In this document: piece by piece, positions 1 through 9,065 of the stretch
Layout: each line of letters begins with the position of its first letter
How positions within the stretch are numbered: position 1 is the stretch's first letter
NCBI RefSeq assembly: GCF_905397435.1
Contig: NZ_CAJPVI010000059.1
Coordinates: 1 to 57,323 of the forward strand
Source: Cupriavidus numazuensis
Lineage (GTDB): Bacteria; Pseudomonadota; Gammaproteobacteria; Burkholderiales; Burkholderiaceae
Direction: 5' to 3'
DNA length: 57,323 bases
Translations under genes and position numbers: made by a program
Notes under the pieces: generated by a model
What the model was told of the DNA's origin: nothing
Databases searched by the model: none
Seen by the model: only the letters and a program-made list of their open reading frames with translations

Positions 1-64
1 AAATCAACTCATCGTGACCGCGCCCTCTACAATCTGAACCGCGTAACATCCCCTCGCGCGCAAC

Positions 65-111
65 GGTCACGTTGCGCCGGAATCGTCGGTCACGTTCACC
101 GGAATACGCAG
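65..111. repeat. Two tandem GGTCACGTT…CCGGAAT repeats, possible IS21-type end
   Basis: Two direct copies of a unit made of GGTCACGTT, a 2-3 base gap and CCGGAAT lie at 65-83 and 88-105. Closely spaced repeats of this style are typical of the termini of IS21-family elements. No istA or istB coding sequence is visible inside the window, so this would be the very end of an element lying to the left. The repeat is seen directly; the IS21 link is recalled, not tested. Confidence 0.35.
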
Positions 112-255
112 CTTTTCAATAACTTCGCTTGAATTAAGGAAATTCTAGCGATTTTCGCGGGTGATGGGAATTTGCCGGGTGCGCACCGAAAACCCATCTC
201 TATCCCATCTCAGGCCGGTGATTTCTCTGGCGGGCGAGACGGCGGCGTGCCAGTA

Positions 256-483
256 GCAACCCGAGCTGGAAAGAACCCATGAAATCGACGAGTGACTTTC
301 GGGGTGACCGAAGCGTGTGCGATTTCAGGCGTCGACGACCGTGACTCGTCCGAAAAGTGTGCGACTCGTCTGCAAGACTGTCCGAGAATTGTATGTTTCT
401 GGCACACCTAGTCCGCCGTGACAACTCGAGACGTCTGCGTGCGCCCGTCGCAACCCGACTTGGAGGGCATTCATGAAATCGAC
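256..483 (+). repeat. Imperfect duplication of a gene leader
   Basis: A stretch beginning GCAACCCGA and ending ATGAAATCGAC occurs at 256-289 and again at 450-483. The 34-base copies match at about 27 positions, and the last 11 bases, which include a start codon, are identical. The second copy carries the ribosome binding site (GGAGGG) and start of the zinc-ribbon gene at 473. The first opens only a frame of about 20 codons. Bases 1-472 otherwise hold no convincing gene. The first copy may be a decayed gene start or a trace of recombination. Confidence 0.4.
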
Positions 484-916
484 CCACCTTTGTCTCGCCT
501 GTGGTAACGCGTTTGTGCCGTTGCCGCATGTTCCCCACCAGCGTTACTGCTCCGAGAAAGCCTGCCAGCGCGCCCGTCGACGTGACTGGCAAAACCGCCG
601 ACTTCGTACCGACACCGATTATCGCGACAACCAAGCGAGGGCCCAGGCGAAGTGGCGCATAACTCACCCCAATTATTGGCGCGAGTATCGAGCTGCTCAT
701 CCGGCATATCGAGAGCGCAACCGCAGCATGCAGCGGATGCGCAATGCAAGGCGGACTTTCAAACCGATTGCAAACATGGATGTCATAGGGCGCCATCGGA
801 CGTTGGGTTCTGGCTTCTATGTACTGTGTCATGCGGACGAGGCCAGCATTGCAAAAATGAACGCGTGGACCGTCCATATCGCCGTCCTGTCGGCACCTGC
901 AGCGCCCCCCATATGA
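473..916 (+). CDS. Small zinc-ribbon protein upstream of the recombinase
   Basis: A 147-residue protein of unknown role. The N-terminus has a probable zinc ribbon, CLAC at residues 8-11 and a second Cys pair around residues 27-32 (CSEKAC). A very basic stretch follows (QRARRRDWQNRRLR) and then aromatic repeats of the form NYWREYRAAHPAY, a composition suited to nucleic-acid binding. The start is set by GGAGGG six bases upstream of the ATG. It lies 165 bases before the large serine recombinase in the same direction. I recall similar small Cys-rich proteins preceding this kind of recombinase in other proteobacteria, so it is probably part of the same module. Function is inferred from composition only. 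Confidence 0.75.
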   Translation: MKSTHLCLACGNAFVPLPHVPHQRYCSEKACQRARRRDWQNRRLRTDTDYRDNQARAQAKWRITHPNYWREYRAAHPAYRERNRSMQRMRNARRTFKPIANMDVIGRHRTLGSGFYVLCHADEASIAKMNAWTVHIAVLSAPAAPPI

Positions 917-1081
917 TTGCAAAGAGATGACGTGATTCACCTTGGCGTCGTGCCTGCTACCCTTGCCTCACCAAGTTCGCTTTCAAACGCCACCACCTGA
1001 TGTGAAGCCGTGGTGCGCGCATTTGAAGCTCCCTTGCGTTCGGTGCCATCCGCGGTCTATGTCTGAGTTGCGGAGTGAAAA

Positions 1082-2647
1082 ATGTCATCCAATAACGCGG
1101 TTGCTGCAGTCGTTGCCGGCTCGTTGGCCGGACGGGCAGCGGAGTATTTCCGCATGTCGACCGAACATCAGCAGTATTCGACCGAGAATCAGCGCGACAA
1201 AATTCGAGAGTACGCATCCCGTCGCGGATTCGAAATCGTCCGCACGTACGCTGATGAGGGTAAGAGTGGCCTTCGAATCGACGGTCGCAAGGCACTTCAA
1301 AATCTCATCTCAGATGTGGTCAGTGGCAATGTTGATTTCAGCGTAATCCTCGTCTATGACGTGAGTCGATGGGGGCGATTCCAGGATGCCGACGAGAGCG
1401 CTTACTACGAGTACATTTGCCGCCGTGCCGGCATCCAAGTTGCGTACTGCGCAGAGCAGTTCGAGAACGATGGCTCGCCTGTCTCGACCATCGTGAAAGG
1501 GGTAAAACGTGCAATGGCTGGCGAGTACAGCCGAGAGTTGTCCGCGAAGGTATTCGCCGGCCAGTGCCGTTTGATTGAGATGGGCTTCCGACAAGGAGGT
1601 CCAGCCGGCTACGGGCTACGCCGCGTATTGGTCGATGAGCACGGCCTTATGAAGGCAGAACTATGCCGCGGCGAACATAAAAGCCTGCAGACAGACCGGG
1701 TAATCCTCATGCCGGGACCAGAAAGCGAAGTGCGAATCGTCAATCTAATCTACAGCTGGTTTATCGACGAGTCACTCGACGAGTATGAAATCGCAGCTCG
1801 CTTGAATGGTATGCATGTACGGACTGACCTTGACCGAGAGTGGACGCGAGCCACGGTACGAGAGGTATTTACCAACGAGAAATACATCGGCAACAACGTA
1901 TACAACCGGGTCTCATTCAAGCTGAAGAAGATGCGTGTGTCCAACACGCCGGACATGTGGATTCGAAAGGAGGGCGCATTTCAGGGAATTGTACCGAGCG
2001 AAACTTTCTACACGGCTCAGGGCATCATGAGGGCCAGAGCTCGTCGCTACTCGAATGAGGAGCTAATTGAGCGACTGCGCAACCTGTACCGTAGTCGCGG
2101 ATTTCTTTCCGGTGTAGTGATTGATGAAACAGATGGCATGCCTTCTACGTCAGTCTACGTGTACCGGTTCGGCAGCCTAATTCGTGCATACCAGACAGTC
2201 GGTTTTACCCCTGGACGAGACTATCAATACATTGAAACCAACCGCTTCCTGCGGAAACTGCATCCAGAAATCGTCGCGCAGACAGAGAGGAAAATCGCGG
2301 ATTTGGGCGGCACGGTGATACGCGACCCGGCTACCGACCTGCTGACGGTCAATGACGAGTTCACGGCGTGCATCGTGCTCGCGCGCTGCCAGGCGCATGG
2401 CAATGGCCGGAATCATTGGAAGGTCCGCTTCGATACGAGCCTGCTTCCGGATATTACTGTTGCGGTGCGGCTCGACCAAATGAATGCCTCGGAGCTGGAC
2501 TACTATCTATTGCCACGTCTGGATTTTTTGCAACCTCGTATTCACCTCGCTGACCAAAATCCAATCGAGTTTGAGAGTTATCGCTTCGATACGCTGGACT
2601 ACCTCTATGGCATGGCCGAGCGTGCACGTCTCAGGAGAGTAGCGTGA
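1082..2647 (+). CDS. Large serine recombinase
   Basis: A 521-residue site-specific recombinase of the resolvase/invertase superfamily. The N-terminal catalytic domain has the nucleophile serine in EYFRMSTEHQ (Ser26) and the conserved DVSRWGR segment near residue 100. A Recombinase-type DNA-binding domain follows, with the WTRATVREVFTNEKYIGNNVYNR block near residues 255-277. Such enzymes cut DNA through a 5' phosphoserine link and join att sites. The C-terminal third is unlike phage integrases with a zinc ribbon and coiled coil, since no Cys cluster is visible. GGAG six bases upstream supports the start. The stop overlaps the next start (GTGA), so it is translated together with the ParB-like genes. 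No obvious att core was found nearby. Confidence 0.9.
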   Translation: MSSNNAVAAVVAGSLAGRAAEYFRMSTEHQQYSTENQRDKIREYASRRGFEIVRTYADEGKSGLRIDGRKALQNLISDVVSGNVDFSVILVYDVSRWGRFQDADESAYYEYICRRAGIQVAYCAEQFENDGSPVSTIVKGVKRAMAGEYSRELSAKVFAGQCRLIEMGFRQGGPAGYGLRRVLVDEHGLMKAELCRGEHKSLQTDRVILMPGPESEVRIVNLIYSWFIDESLDEYEIAARLNGMHVRTDLDREWTRATVREVFTNEKYIGNNVYNRVSFKLKKMRVSNTPDMWIRKEGAFQGIVPSETFYTAQGIMRARARRYSNEELIERLRNLYRSRGFLSGVVIDETDGMPSTSVYVYRFGSLIRAYQTVGFTPGRDYQYIETNRFLRKLHPEIVAQTERKIADLGGTVIRDPATDLLTVNDEFTACIVLARCQAHGNGRNHWKVRFDTSLLPDITVAVRLDQMNASELDYYLLPRLDFLQPRIHLADQNPIEFESYRFDTLDYLYGMAERARLRRVA

Positions 2648-3546
2648 ACTCGCGGCAGCAGCTCGGTGAAATCCGGATGGTCCCCGTCTCTCAGATAGAA
2701 GTCATCAATCCGCGAGAACGCAATGGTCGAGTTTTCAAGGAAATCGTCGACAACATCAAGACCATCGGCCTCAAGAAACCTATTGTTGTCACCCCGCGAG
2801 CGACCGCCGGTGGCATAGAGAAATACCTCCTCGTGTGCGGCGAGGGGCGATTGAAGGCATTCCGCTCGCTCGGGGAAGCGACCATCCCCGCACTCGTTGT
2901 AAGTGTGAGCGACGAGGACGCGTTCGTAATGAGTTTGGCGGAAAACATCGCGCGCAGACAGTGTCGCCCACTTGAGCGGCTTGCTGGCATTCGTCAATTG
3001 CAGGAGCAGGGATATACGCCGAAGGTCATTGCAGAAAAGACCGGTCTTACGCCTTCTTACGTTCAAGGCATTCTCACCCTGCTGCGCCAAGGAGAAGAAC
3101 GGCTAGTTGTTGCGGTGGAGAAAGGTCTTGTCCCCCTGAATGCGGCGCTTACGATTGTTGGCGCCGGCGACGACGACGCCGAAATACAAGCAGCACTCCA
3201 AGAGGCCTATGAGTCGGGCAAATTGCGGGGCAAGCAACTGATGAACGCCCGCCGAGTCATCGAGCGCCGAAAAGCGCTCGGGCGAAGCACAGCCCACAAC
3301 ATGACGAGCAAGTCTGCCGCCGTCACGACATCGAGTCTCGTACGGACGTATGAGCACGAGGTAGAACGTCAGAAATCCATGGTGAGAAAGGCCGAGTTCA
3401 CGCAACAACGGCTGCTATTTGTGGTGGGCGCGTTGAGGCAACTGTTTGCCGATGAGAACTTCATCAACCTGCTTCGAGCGGAGGGACTGGCCAGCCTGCC
3501 GAAGTATCTTGCCGAACGTGTTTGGCCAATCGGGAGTGCCACATGA
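2644..3546 (+). CDS. ParB/RepB-like protein 1
   Basis: A 300-residue ParB-family protein. The ParB N-terminal (nuclease-like/CTP-binding) domain covers roughly residues 10-110 and keeps GEGRLKAF in place of the usual GERRxRA, and LAENIARR in place of ENxxR. A central helix-turn-helix follows (VIAEKTGLTPSYVQGILTLL). ParB proteins bind centromere-like sites and act as CTP-dependent clamps. No ParA gene is present here, which argues against ordinary plasmid partition. It starts with GTG inside the recombinase stop (GTGA) and ends in an ATGA overlap with the next gene, so all three are one translational unit. A role in controlling or guiding the recombinase is inference. Confidence 0.85.
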   Translation: MNSRQQLGEIRMVPVSQIEVINPRERNGRVFKEIVDNIKTIGLKKPIVVTPRATAGGIEKYLLVCGEGRLKAFRSLGEATIPALVVSVSDEDAFVMSLAENIARRQCRPLERLAGIRQLQEQGYTPKVIAEKTGLTPSYVQGILTLLRQGEERLVVAVEKGLVPLNAALTIVGAGDDDAEIQAALQEAYESGKLRGKQLMNARRVIERRKALGRSTAHNMTSKSAAVTTSSLVRTYEHEVERQKSMVRKAEFTQQRLLFVVGALRQLFADENFINLLRAEGLASLPKYLAERVWPIGSAT

Positions 3547-4445
3547 CTGGCGTGACTCTTGGGTTCATCCCCGAGCCGTTGTCGGTGCTGGTCACCAACA
3601 TCTTGCCATCGCGCAGGATACCGGCACCCGTGGTGGAATCGCGAAAATTTAAGCAGATAAGAACCTCCATTGAGGAGGTGGGCCTCATCGAACCGCTCTC
3701 TGTAACGCCTGCGGACCAATCTTCCGGCCAACATGTCCTGCTAGACGGGCATCTCCGCTTACTTGCCATCCAGGACTTGGGGTACGAGCGGGCTGCCTGC
3801 CTCGTCGCAACTGATGACGAGAGCTACACGTATAACAACCGCGTAAATCGCCTCTCTACAATTCAAGAGCACTACATGATACGGCGTGTAATTGAAAGAG
3901 GCGTGTCACCCGAACGATTGGCGAAAGCTCTTTCCGTAGACGTGTCCCAGATTATAAAAAAGATGTCGCTGCTCGATGGCATTTGCCCGGAAGCGGCTGA
4001 GCTTCTGGGAGACCGGCAATTCTCGGCGGAGCTTGTTCGCGCTATTCGCAAAATGAAGCCGACGCGGCAGGTCGAATGCGTTGAACTGATGGTGGCCGCG
4101 AACAACGTGTCAGTCTCCTACGCTGAGGCTTTATTGGTGGCTACGCCTGCCGCGTTTCTCGTGGAGGGAAAGAAGCCACGCAAACTGACGGGCGTCAACC
4201 CGGAGCAGATGGCGAAAATGGAGCGGGAAATGAGCAATCTGCAGGGGCAGTACAAGCTCGTGGAACAGACTTACGGTCAAGACGTACTAAATCTGGTACT
4301 TGCGAAAGGATACCTCGCCAAGCTCCTCGAAAACGAATCTGCTCGGCAATACGTTGCGCAGCGCCATCCGGATTTGATGGTGGAGTTCGAGTCCATCGTC
4401 GCGACCATTTCTCTCGACCAGCAGCAATGCGGCGCGGTCCTCTAG
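3543..4445 (+). CDS. ParB/RepB-like protein 2
   Basis: A 300-residue relative of the preceding protein. The N-terminal ParB fold is recognisable, but the GERR-type motif has become LDGHLRLLA and the ENxxR motif is NRLSTIQEH, so nucleotide binding may be lost. The middle and C-terminal parts resemble the plasmid RepB C-terminal domain (helical segments around SVDVSQIIKKMSLL and a late coiled-coil region). I chose the ATG at 3543 because it overlaps the upstream stop as ATGA; an in-frame start at 3522 lies inside the previous gene. Two diverged paralogues in tandem suggest a hetero-oligomer with one active and one structural subunit, which is inference. Confidence 0.83.
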   Translation: MTGVTLGFIPEPLSVLVTNILPSRRIPAPVVESRKFKQIRTSIEEVGLIEPLSVTPADQSSGQHVLLDGHLRLLAIQDLGYERAACLVATDDESYTYNNRVNRLSTIQEHYMIRRVIERGVSPERLAKALSVDVSQIIKKMSLLDGICPEAAELLGDRQFSAELVRAIRKMKPTRQVECVELMVAANNVSVSYAEALLVATPAAFLVEGKKPRKLTGVNPEQMAKMEREMSNLQGQYKLVEQTYGQDVLNLVLAKGYLAKLLENESARQYVAQRHPDLMVEFESIVATISLDQQQCGAVL

Positions 4446-4595
4446 CCGATGGTGCCGGCTGTGGCATATGTTCATCTGCCTCTCTGGCTGAGCTGATTAG
4501 GTGAGCACGAGCGACGCAAGGCATCCTGGAATTCAGACTACGAGTGTGGGAGCCACGGTGAACGCAACCACCGGATTCCGGAGCTGGTGACACGG

Positions 4596-5921
4596 TCAGG
4601 CTCTCTGAGCCGCTGCCAGAACGACTCGAGATGATGTCTTCAGAAGGCGACCGATTACCGCTGAAAGGTCTTCGGGCGTAAGATGGCTTGTACCAATCCA
4701 CCCCCCGCTCACCAATCCTGAGAAGTCGCTGTTCGACATATGGCGAGGTATTGAGTCGTATTTCACGATTTGCCCGGACCGTGGTCCTTGAGTTTGCTTT
4801 AGTTCAAGCAACGTAGCGACGTCAGCTCGGCGCAACAGACGACCATCACACAGCTCACCATCTTGCCGCTGCAGTGGCAGGCGTTTGCAGAACTTTACAT
4901 AGAACGGGGCCGTACAAAGCCTGCTTTGATGCATCTGCACTTCAGGCACTTGATACCCATTGGCTCTCGAAATCCGCATCTGCTCGAAGGCAATCTCGGC
5001 CTGCCGCATGCTTTCCATTTGGTCGTAGAACTTGTGGTCGGCGCGATACGTCCATTCAGAGTTTTTGTTGTCACAACACTTGTACTGAATCATGACCAGC
5101 GATGCCAGGTCAGCCAAGTAGATGAGCAAGTCAACACCTAAGGCAGTCTCAAGTGGTCCTTTGTCGAGCGTTTGCACATGGAGCTTGCGTGAACCTTCTC
5201 CTATTGAAAGGTCTCCGGTTACCGCGAAGTCCGGCAACACGAGACTGGCAAATGCATTCCGGTCATAGTCGACGAGTTCGCGCTCTTGGGTCGGCGCAAC
5301 CCCTTCGAGGTACGAGATAAATGAGTCTTCTTTTGCGCTCTCGTCTACCAGTTTAGCCCTCCTAAACACGTCACGACGAGTGTTCCCAAGTTTCGCACAA
5401 TCCAGCGCCAAGCCAATGGCGTCTCGCTGCAAAGCAAGTGTCTGCAGGTTGCTCGAAGTTTCAATCCGTTCGGGCTGGCAAACCTTTTGCCACAGGACCT
5501 CAAGCTCGCTTGCGATGGATGGCCGCAATCCCGATACCGTTCTACGCACCTCCTCCCAGGCAACGGGCGGCATCCTCCTTGCGACTCCGCCAACGCTCCT
5601 CACAAGCGACTTCTTCGTTCCGGGTGACACCCTGCTCTCAAGCTGCGTCACCGAAATCGGCTCGAAAAACACAAAGTCCGAAAACCGGTAGTTCCGCGCC
5701 CCGGTGTTTTGGGGCCCCGCCTTGTAGGAAGCCATTGCAGCGGCGGAGATTTGCTTGCCCTCACCATCGAAGCACACCAAGAAGAATTCTCGTGTCTTGG
5801 CCGAGTTGTCCAAGCGCGAGAGCTCCAGGGAAAAGGGCTCGCGTGCCCGAGCCCGGTCTTCGAATAAGCGCGAACGCTCCGGCTCGAAAGAAATGAGGAA
5901 GCCTCCTTTGCCTGTTGCCAT
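4596..5921 (-). CDS. Uncharacterised protein with possible nuclease core
   Basis: A protein of about 441 residues that I do not recognise as a family. The N-terminus is rich in beta strands (GGFLISFEPERSRLF, EFFLVCFDGEGK). The middle contains ETALGVDLLIYLA followed 7-8 residues later by MIQYKCC, an acidic residue followed by Q-x-K that could be a variant PD-(D/E)xK core like the QxK motif of Mrr-type endonucleases. The start is uncertain: the frame stays open to 6170, and the stretch just upstream (a GTG at 6002) also reads like protein. It runs in the same direction as the GmrSD-like gene, 438 bases downstream of it. A defence role is inferred from that setting. Confidence 0.6.
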   Translation of the reverse strand: MATGKGGFLISFEPERSRLFEDRARAREPFSLELSRLDNSAKTREFFLVCFDGEGKQISAAAMASYKAGPQNTGARNYRFSDFVFFEPISVTQLESRVSPGTKKSLVRSVGGVARRMPPVAWEEVRRTVSGLRPSIASELEVLWQKVCQPERIETSSNLQTLALQRDAIGLALDCAKLGNTRRDVFRRAKLVDESAKEDSFISYLEGVAPTQERELVDYDRNAFASLVLPDFAVTGDLSIGEGSRKLHVQTLDKGPLETALGVDLLIYLADLASLVMIQYKCCDNKNSEWTYRADHKFYDQMESMRQAEIAFEQMRISRANGYQVPEVQMHQSRLCTAPFYVKFCKRLPLQRQDGELCDGRLLRRADVATLLELKQTQGPRSGQIVKYDSIPRHMSNSDFSGLVSGGWIGTSHLTPEDLSAVIGRLLKTSSRVVLAAAQRA

Positions 5922-6359
5922 GACGTTTCCTATCGCGCGCAGTTGGTGCAGCAGTTTTGGAATTCTGAGAATGATAAGGCACTTTTTTCCGCTGAGCTGC
6001 ACGGTGTATTGCAACGGAAGCAGTGCAGCGCGGACTGCGGCATGCGACAGCGGGAAGCAGGGGAGAACTCCGCAGCAACTGACTGACCCAAAAGGCACAG
6101 CCTCGTTGTCGGAGGCGCTGCTTTGCCAAGCGGAGCAGGCACGGTTACCAGTCGTCGCTGGTATGACCACCGTTTGAGGGATGAGGCCAGGTGGGGCGGG
6201 CAGCTAAGCCGGCGGCCCGGCCTAGAAGTTTGCGCTTTGGTTCAGGTCGACGAGAAAACGCGGCGCTGGAGCAAGAGGCGCACGGAGATGCAATCTAACT
6301 GTAATGTGTAGCCGCACATCCGGCACCTCTTAGTTTCTGGAACAGTCCTGTGACTGCCC
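5922..6359. other. Spacer between the unknown gene and the GmrSD-like gene
   Basis: If the downstream gene starts at 5921 this spacer is 438 bases. Part of it, up to about 6002, may be N-terminal coding sequence. No other convincing gene, RNA or clear terminator was seen. Confidence 0.4.
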
Positions 6360-8501
6360 TCATGCCTGGCTTGAGCTCCCATGGCCCTCATTCGCGTTTC
6401 CATTCGCCGGCTGATTTTCTGGCAAGTTGTCTTGCCAAGCCGCGTAAGTGATGGTCGTCCCCTTGAGTCGCCAGGTGTCGCGACCATTATCGGTGCGCCC
6501 CAAAACAGTGGCAGACGCTGCGCTAGGGCTGGAGAAATTCACATCCCGTATGAAGACCAGGTGCGAGCCGTCGGGCGATAACTGCAGGGAACCCTCGCTG
6601 CGCAAACCTTCGCGTAGCTGCTGGTATGAATGCGGTTGCCCGGACCAATCCAGCTTCGCCTGCGACTGGGCAAGGACAATGAAGGCACTACCACTCTTTC
6701 GCGCCAAAGCATTGAGGCAGTGCTTAGCGCTTTCCAGCTCGAAGTCGACGCCCTCGCCGTTCGCCGACAGTTCAGACAACATCTCATTCGCGAGGTCGGC
6801 CTTACTTTTGCGGTCTTCCAGGCGCCAGTGATTCTCGAATGAATCCATCACAAACGTCTGCCGCTGCTGCATGACATTGGCGGTCCAGTCCGAATGCTGG
6901 AGTACCTGTGTCGTAAGGGCGAAACTGCTGACTCCGCCCTTCGAGAAGTACGTGGTCTTCTTCCACGAGAAGTCGCGATTACTCGCCGAGCTGTTCTTCT
7001 TGCGGCTCAGTAGAACAAGATTGCCCAAGCGGTGCACCCAACTTTGATAGACCTTCGTATCTGGAACCCACGTTACCCATTGGCTGTTCGGAGCGGCTTG
7101 CTGCGGCATCACATGCTCGACCGAGACAACGTCATGCTCGTAGATTGCGCTCCCGTCAGACAGGAGACGGTCCAGGCGCAAGAGCAGTAACGCAACGGCC
7201 CGTGCAGAATGCGTGTCGTATAGCGGCCCATTTAGCATTGAGTACGTGTCATACTGCTCACCCGGCGAAAGTTGTAACGCTGACATCCCGTCAAAGAGGT
7301 TGAGTCCGTTTTCGACGGCTCCCGTCAGCGCGGAAAAGCGTTCTACTCGACCATTCACGCCGACCTTCCGCGCCAGCATCGAATACGCGAGGCGCTCGAG
7401 GTCACGAAAGAACGCCAACATCAGGCCAGGCTGCTCGCGATGCCGTACATAAAATGATAATGCTGGCGGAACCCAGTCCTTGAACTCCAGCCTATTGAGC
7501 CAGCGCAGATGTTCGTTCACCTGCTCCGCGTGCATCTGGCTAGCGTAATCTGAACCGCTTAGCGCAGCAAAAGCGTCTGCCATCGGCAGTAGGATTTTAT
7601 CGACAAACACTTGCGGTTGCGCGACTGGAGCGACGTGCTCCTTGAACTCCTTGAGCAGCGTCCCGTGAGGCTTGGCTTTGCGATACACCATACGGATATG
7701 GCCGAACAGGTCGCCGAACTCGTCGCGCCCCAAATCCTCTTCCGCGTCTTCCCAGTTTTTTGTGTACGCCTCGCGCAACCCCGACTCTACGCCCCCAATG
7801 ATTTCTGCCTTCAGAATGTCTGTAGCGCTCAAATCCAGGCCGCGGCTATTGAGAACCCCGAAAATGCGATAGGCAGAATCAAGGTCGGGGGTCGCGACCA
7901 CGACGAGGTAGCAGCGCGTGATAATGAACTGGACGAGTCGAACCAACTCGGACTGTTCCAGTTCAGCAAGTCCGGTCATAAAGACGTTGGCATTTGCTCG
8001 AAGACGCTCCTGCGCACTCGGCAGTATCGAATTGAGCTGAATAAGCTTGGCTAAGCCATCCTCGTGCTGGACGTACTGGCGGAAAAAATCTCTGTCTCGC
8101 TCTCGCAGTGAAAGTCGATAGCTGGCTGCCGTGGCGGATACGACATCACCATGCTCGTAGATGCGCTTTGTGATACCTGCCTGCACTGCGCCATCATTTA
8201 TCGTGGTCCTGATGGCTGAAAGCAGAAGCGTTAGCGTAGTCAAACGCTGTTGACCATCGACCACCGTCGCATCAGGCGAAGCCTCGTTCTTGATGAGAAC
8301 AATGCTGCCAAGGAAATACGGTACGGCATCTCCAAGCTGTTCGGGCGCCGTCTCTAGTGCGGTCAGCAGGTCGTCAAGAAGTTCCTGAGCCTGGTCATTA
8401 CCCCATGAATAAGGCCGCTGGTAGCCCGGTATGGTGAACACGTATTCATCGCTGAAAATCTTCGCCAGCGTCTGTTCTTTTGCGGTGAGGGTGTTGGACA
8501 C
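6360..8501 (-). CDS. GmrSD-type DUF262-DUF1524 protein with DUF4357 tail
   Basis: A 713-residue protein built like modification-dependent restriction enzymes of the GmrSD family. The DUF262 N-terminal domain carries IPGYQRPYSW (residues 24-33) and VVDGQQRLTTL (80-90), the ParB-like nucleotide-binding signature. The DUF1524 domain in the last third has the HNH-type motif VEHVMPQQ and RLGNLVLLSRKKNSSASNRDF. The last ~70 residues look like DUF4357 (SPSAASATVLGRTDNGRDTW). GmrSD enzymes cut phage DNA with modified, usually glucosylated, cytosines, and related SspE or BrxU proteins serve other systems. Both halves are fused here in one chain. It is complete and has no methylase next to it, which fits a type IV enzyme. 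Confidence 0.88.
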   Translation of the reverse strand: MSNTLTAKEQTLAKIFSDEYVFTIPGYQRPYSWGNDQAQELLDDLLTALETAPEQLGDAVPYFLGSIVLIKNEASPDATVVDGQQRLTTLTLLLSAIRTTINDGAVQAGITKRIYEHGDVVSATAASYRLSLRERDRDFFRQYVQHEDGLAKLIQLNSILPSAQERLRANANVFMTGLAELEQSELVRLVQFIITRCYLVVVATPDLDSAYRIFGVLNSRGLDLSATDILKAEIIGGVESGLREAYTKNWEDAEEDLGRDEFGDLFGHIRMVYRKAKPHGTLLKEFKEHVAPVAQPQVFVDKILLPMADAFAALSGSDYASQMHAEQVNEHLRWLNRLEFKDWVPPALSFYVRHREQPGLMLAFFRDLERLAYSMLARKVGVNGRVERFSALTGAVENGLNLFDGMSALQLSPGEQYDTYSMLNGPLYDTHSARAVALLLLRLDRLLSDGSAIYEHDVVSVEHVMPQQAAPNSQWVTWVPDTKVYQSWVHRLGNLVLLSRKKNSSASNRDFSWKKTTYFSKGGVSSFALTTQVLQHSDWTANVMQQRQTFVMDSFENHWRLEDRKSKADLANEMLSELSANGEGVDFELESAKHCLNALARKSGSAFIVLAQSQAKLDWSGQPHSYQQLREGLRSEGSLQLSPDGSHLVFIRDVNFSSPSAASATVLGRTDNGRDTWRLKGTTITYAAWQDNLPENQPANGNANEGHGSSSQA

Positions 8502-8746
8502 GTGGATTTCCTGGCCGATTGGGAGTTGCTATGCGCCCCAAATATACTGGCTTTCACGGTCGCCGGCACTTTCATGCGCCACCCCGAGTCACGTGATACG
8601 CCCCTACGAAGATGTGCCTGAACTTCCGTGCCTCGGGGATAACGCCATGACTCGGCCGAACAGACCTCCTTCTTGTTGGGACAAACCAATCTCCCGCTCC
8701 CCGCATCGAGCCAGGGGCATCGCCCTGGCTGCCTGCGGTCGGAGGG

Positions 8747-8986
8747 TCAGCGACCGGCCGCAATCTGGCCGAGCTCCGCCAAAACGGTGTTCTTAAATGT
8801 CTCAAACACAATCCAATTCTTGAACTCCGGGTTCCAATACCCACGTCCTCGGCAAATTGGCTCGACCAGTTTCCGAACAGGCTCGCAGATTTGGTGGAAC
8901 ACTGCGATGTTGTTTCTGGGCAATTCGCGCACGTGAACCGACACACCCAGAATAGAAAAAGTCCATACTCCGTTTCGTTCAAACAT
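8747..8986 (-). CDS. Small uncharacterised protein (79 residues)
   Basis: A 79-residue protein starting with MFERNG, with an excellent ribosome binding site (AGGAGG, six bases before the ATG). It contains the cluster GRGYWNPEFKNWIVF, an aromatic motif I cannot assign to a named family with confidence. It is divergent from the membrane zinc-ribbon gene on the plus strand; the two reading frames would share start codons if the outermost start of that gene were used. It lies upstream of the GmrSD-like gene in the same direction, 245 bases away. The spacer 8502-8746 shows no other gene. Confidence 0.7.
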   Translation of the reverse strand: MFERNGVWTFSILGVSVHVRELPRNNIAVFHQICEPVRKLVEPICRGRGYWNPEFKNWIVFETFKNTVLAELGQIAAGR

Positions 8987-9065
8987 GATGACCTCCTGTG
9001 TTGGAAACGAGGCCAGCCTAGCCAGCACGGGTAATCAAAAACAGTTGCCAACGGTGGAAGAAACT

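Noticed and set aside
2644..4445. Plasmid partition locus
   Set aside because: Two ParB-like genes are present, but no ParA ATPase, replication gene or clear parS array is in the window.
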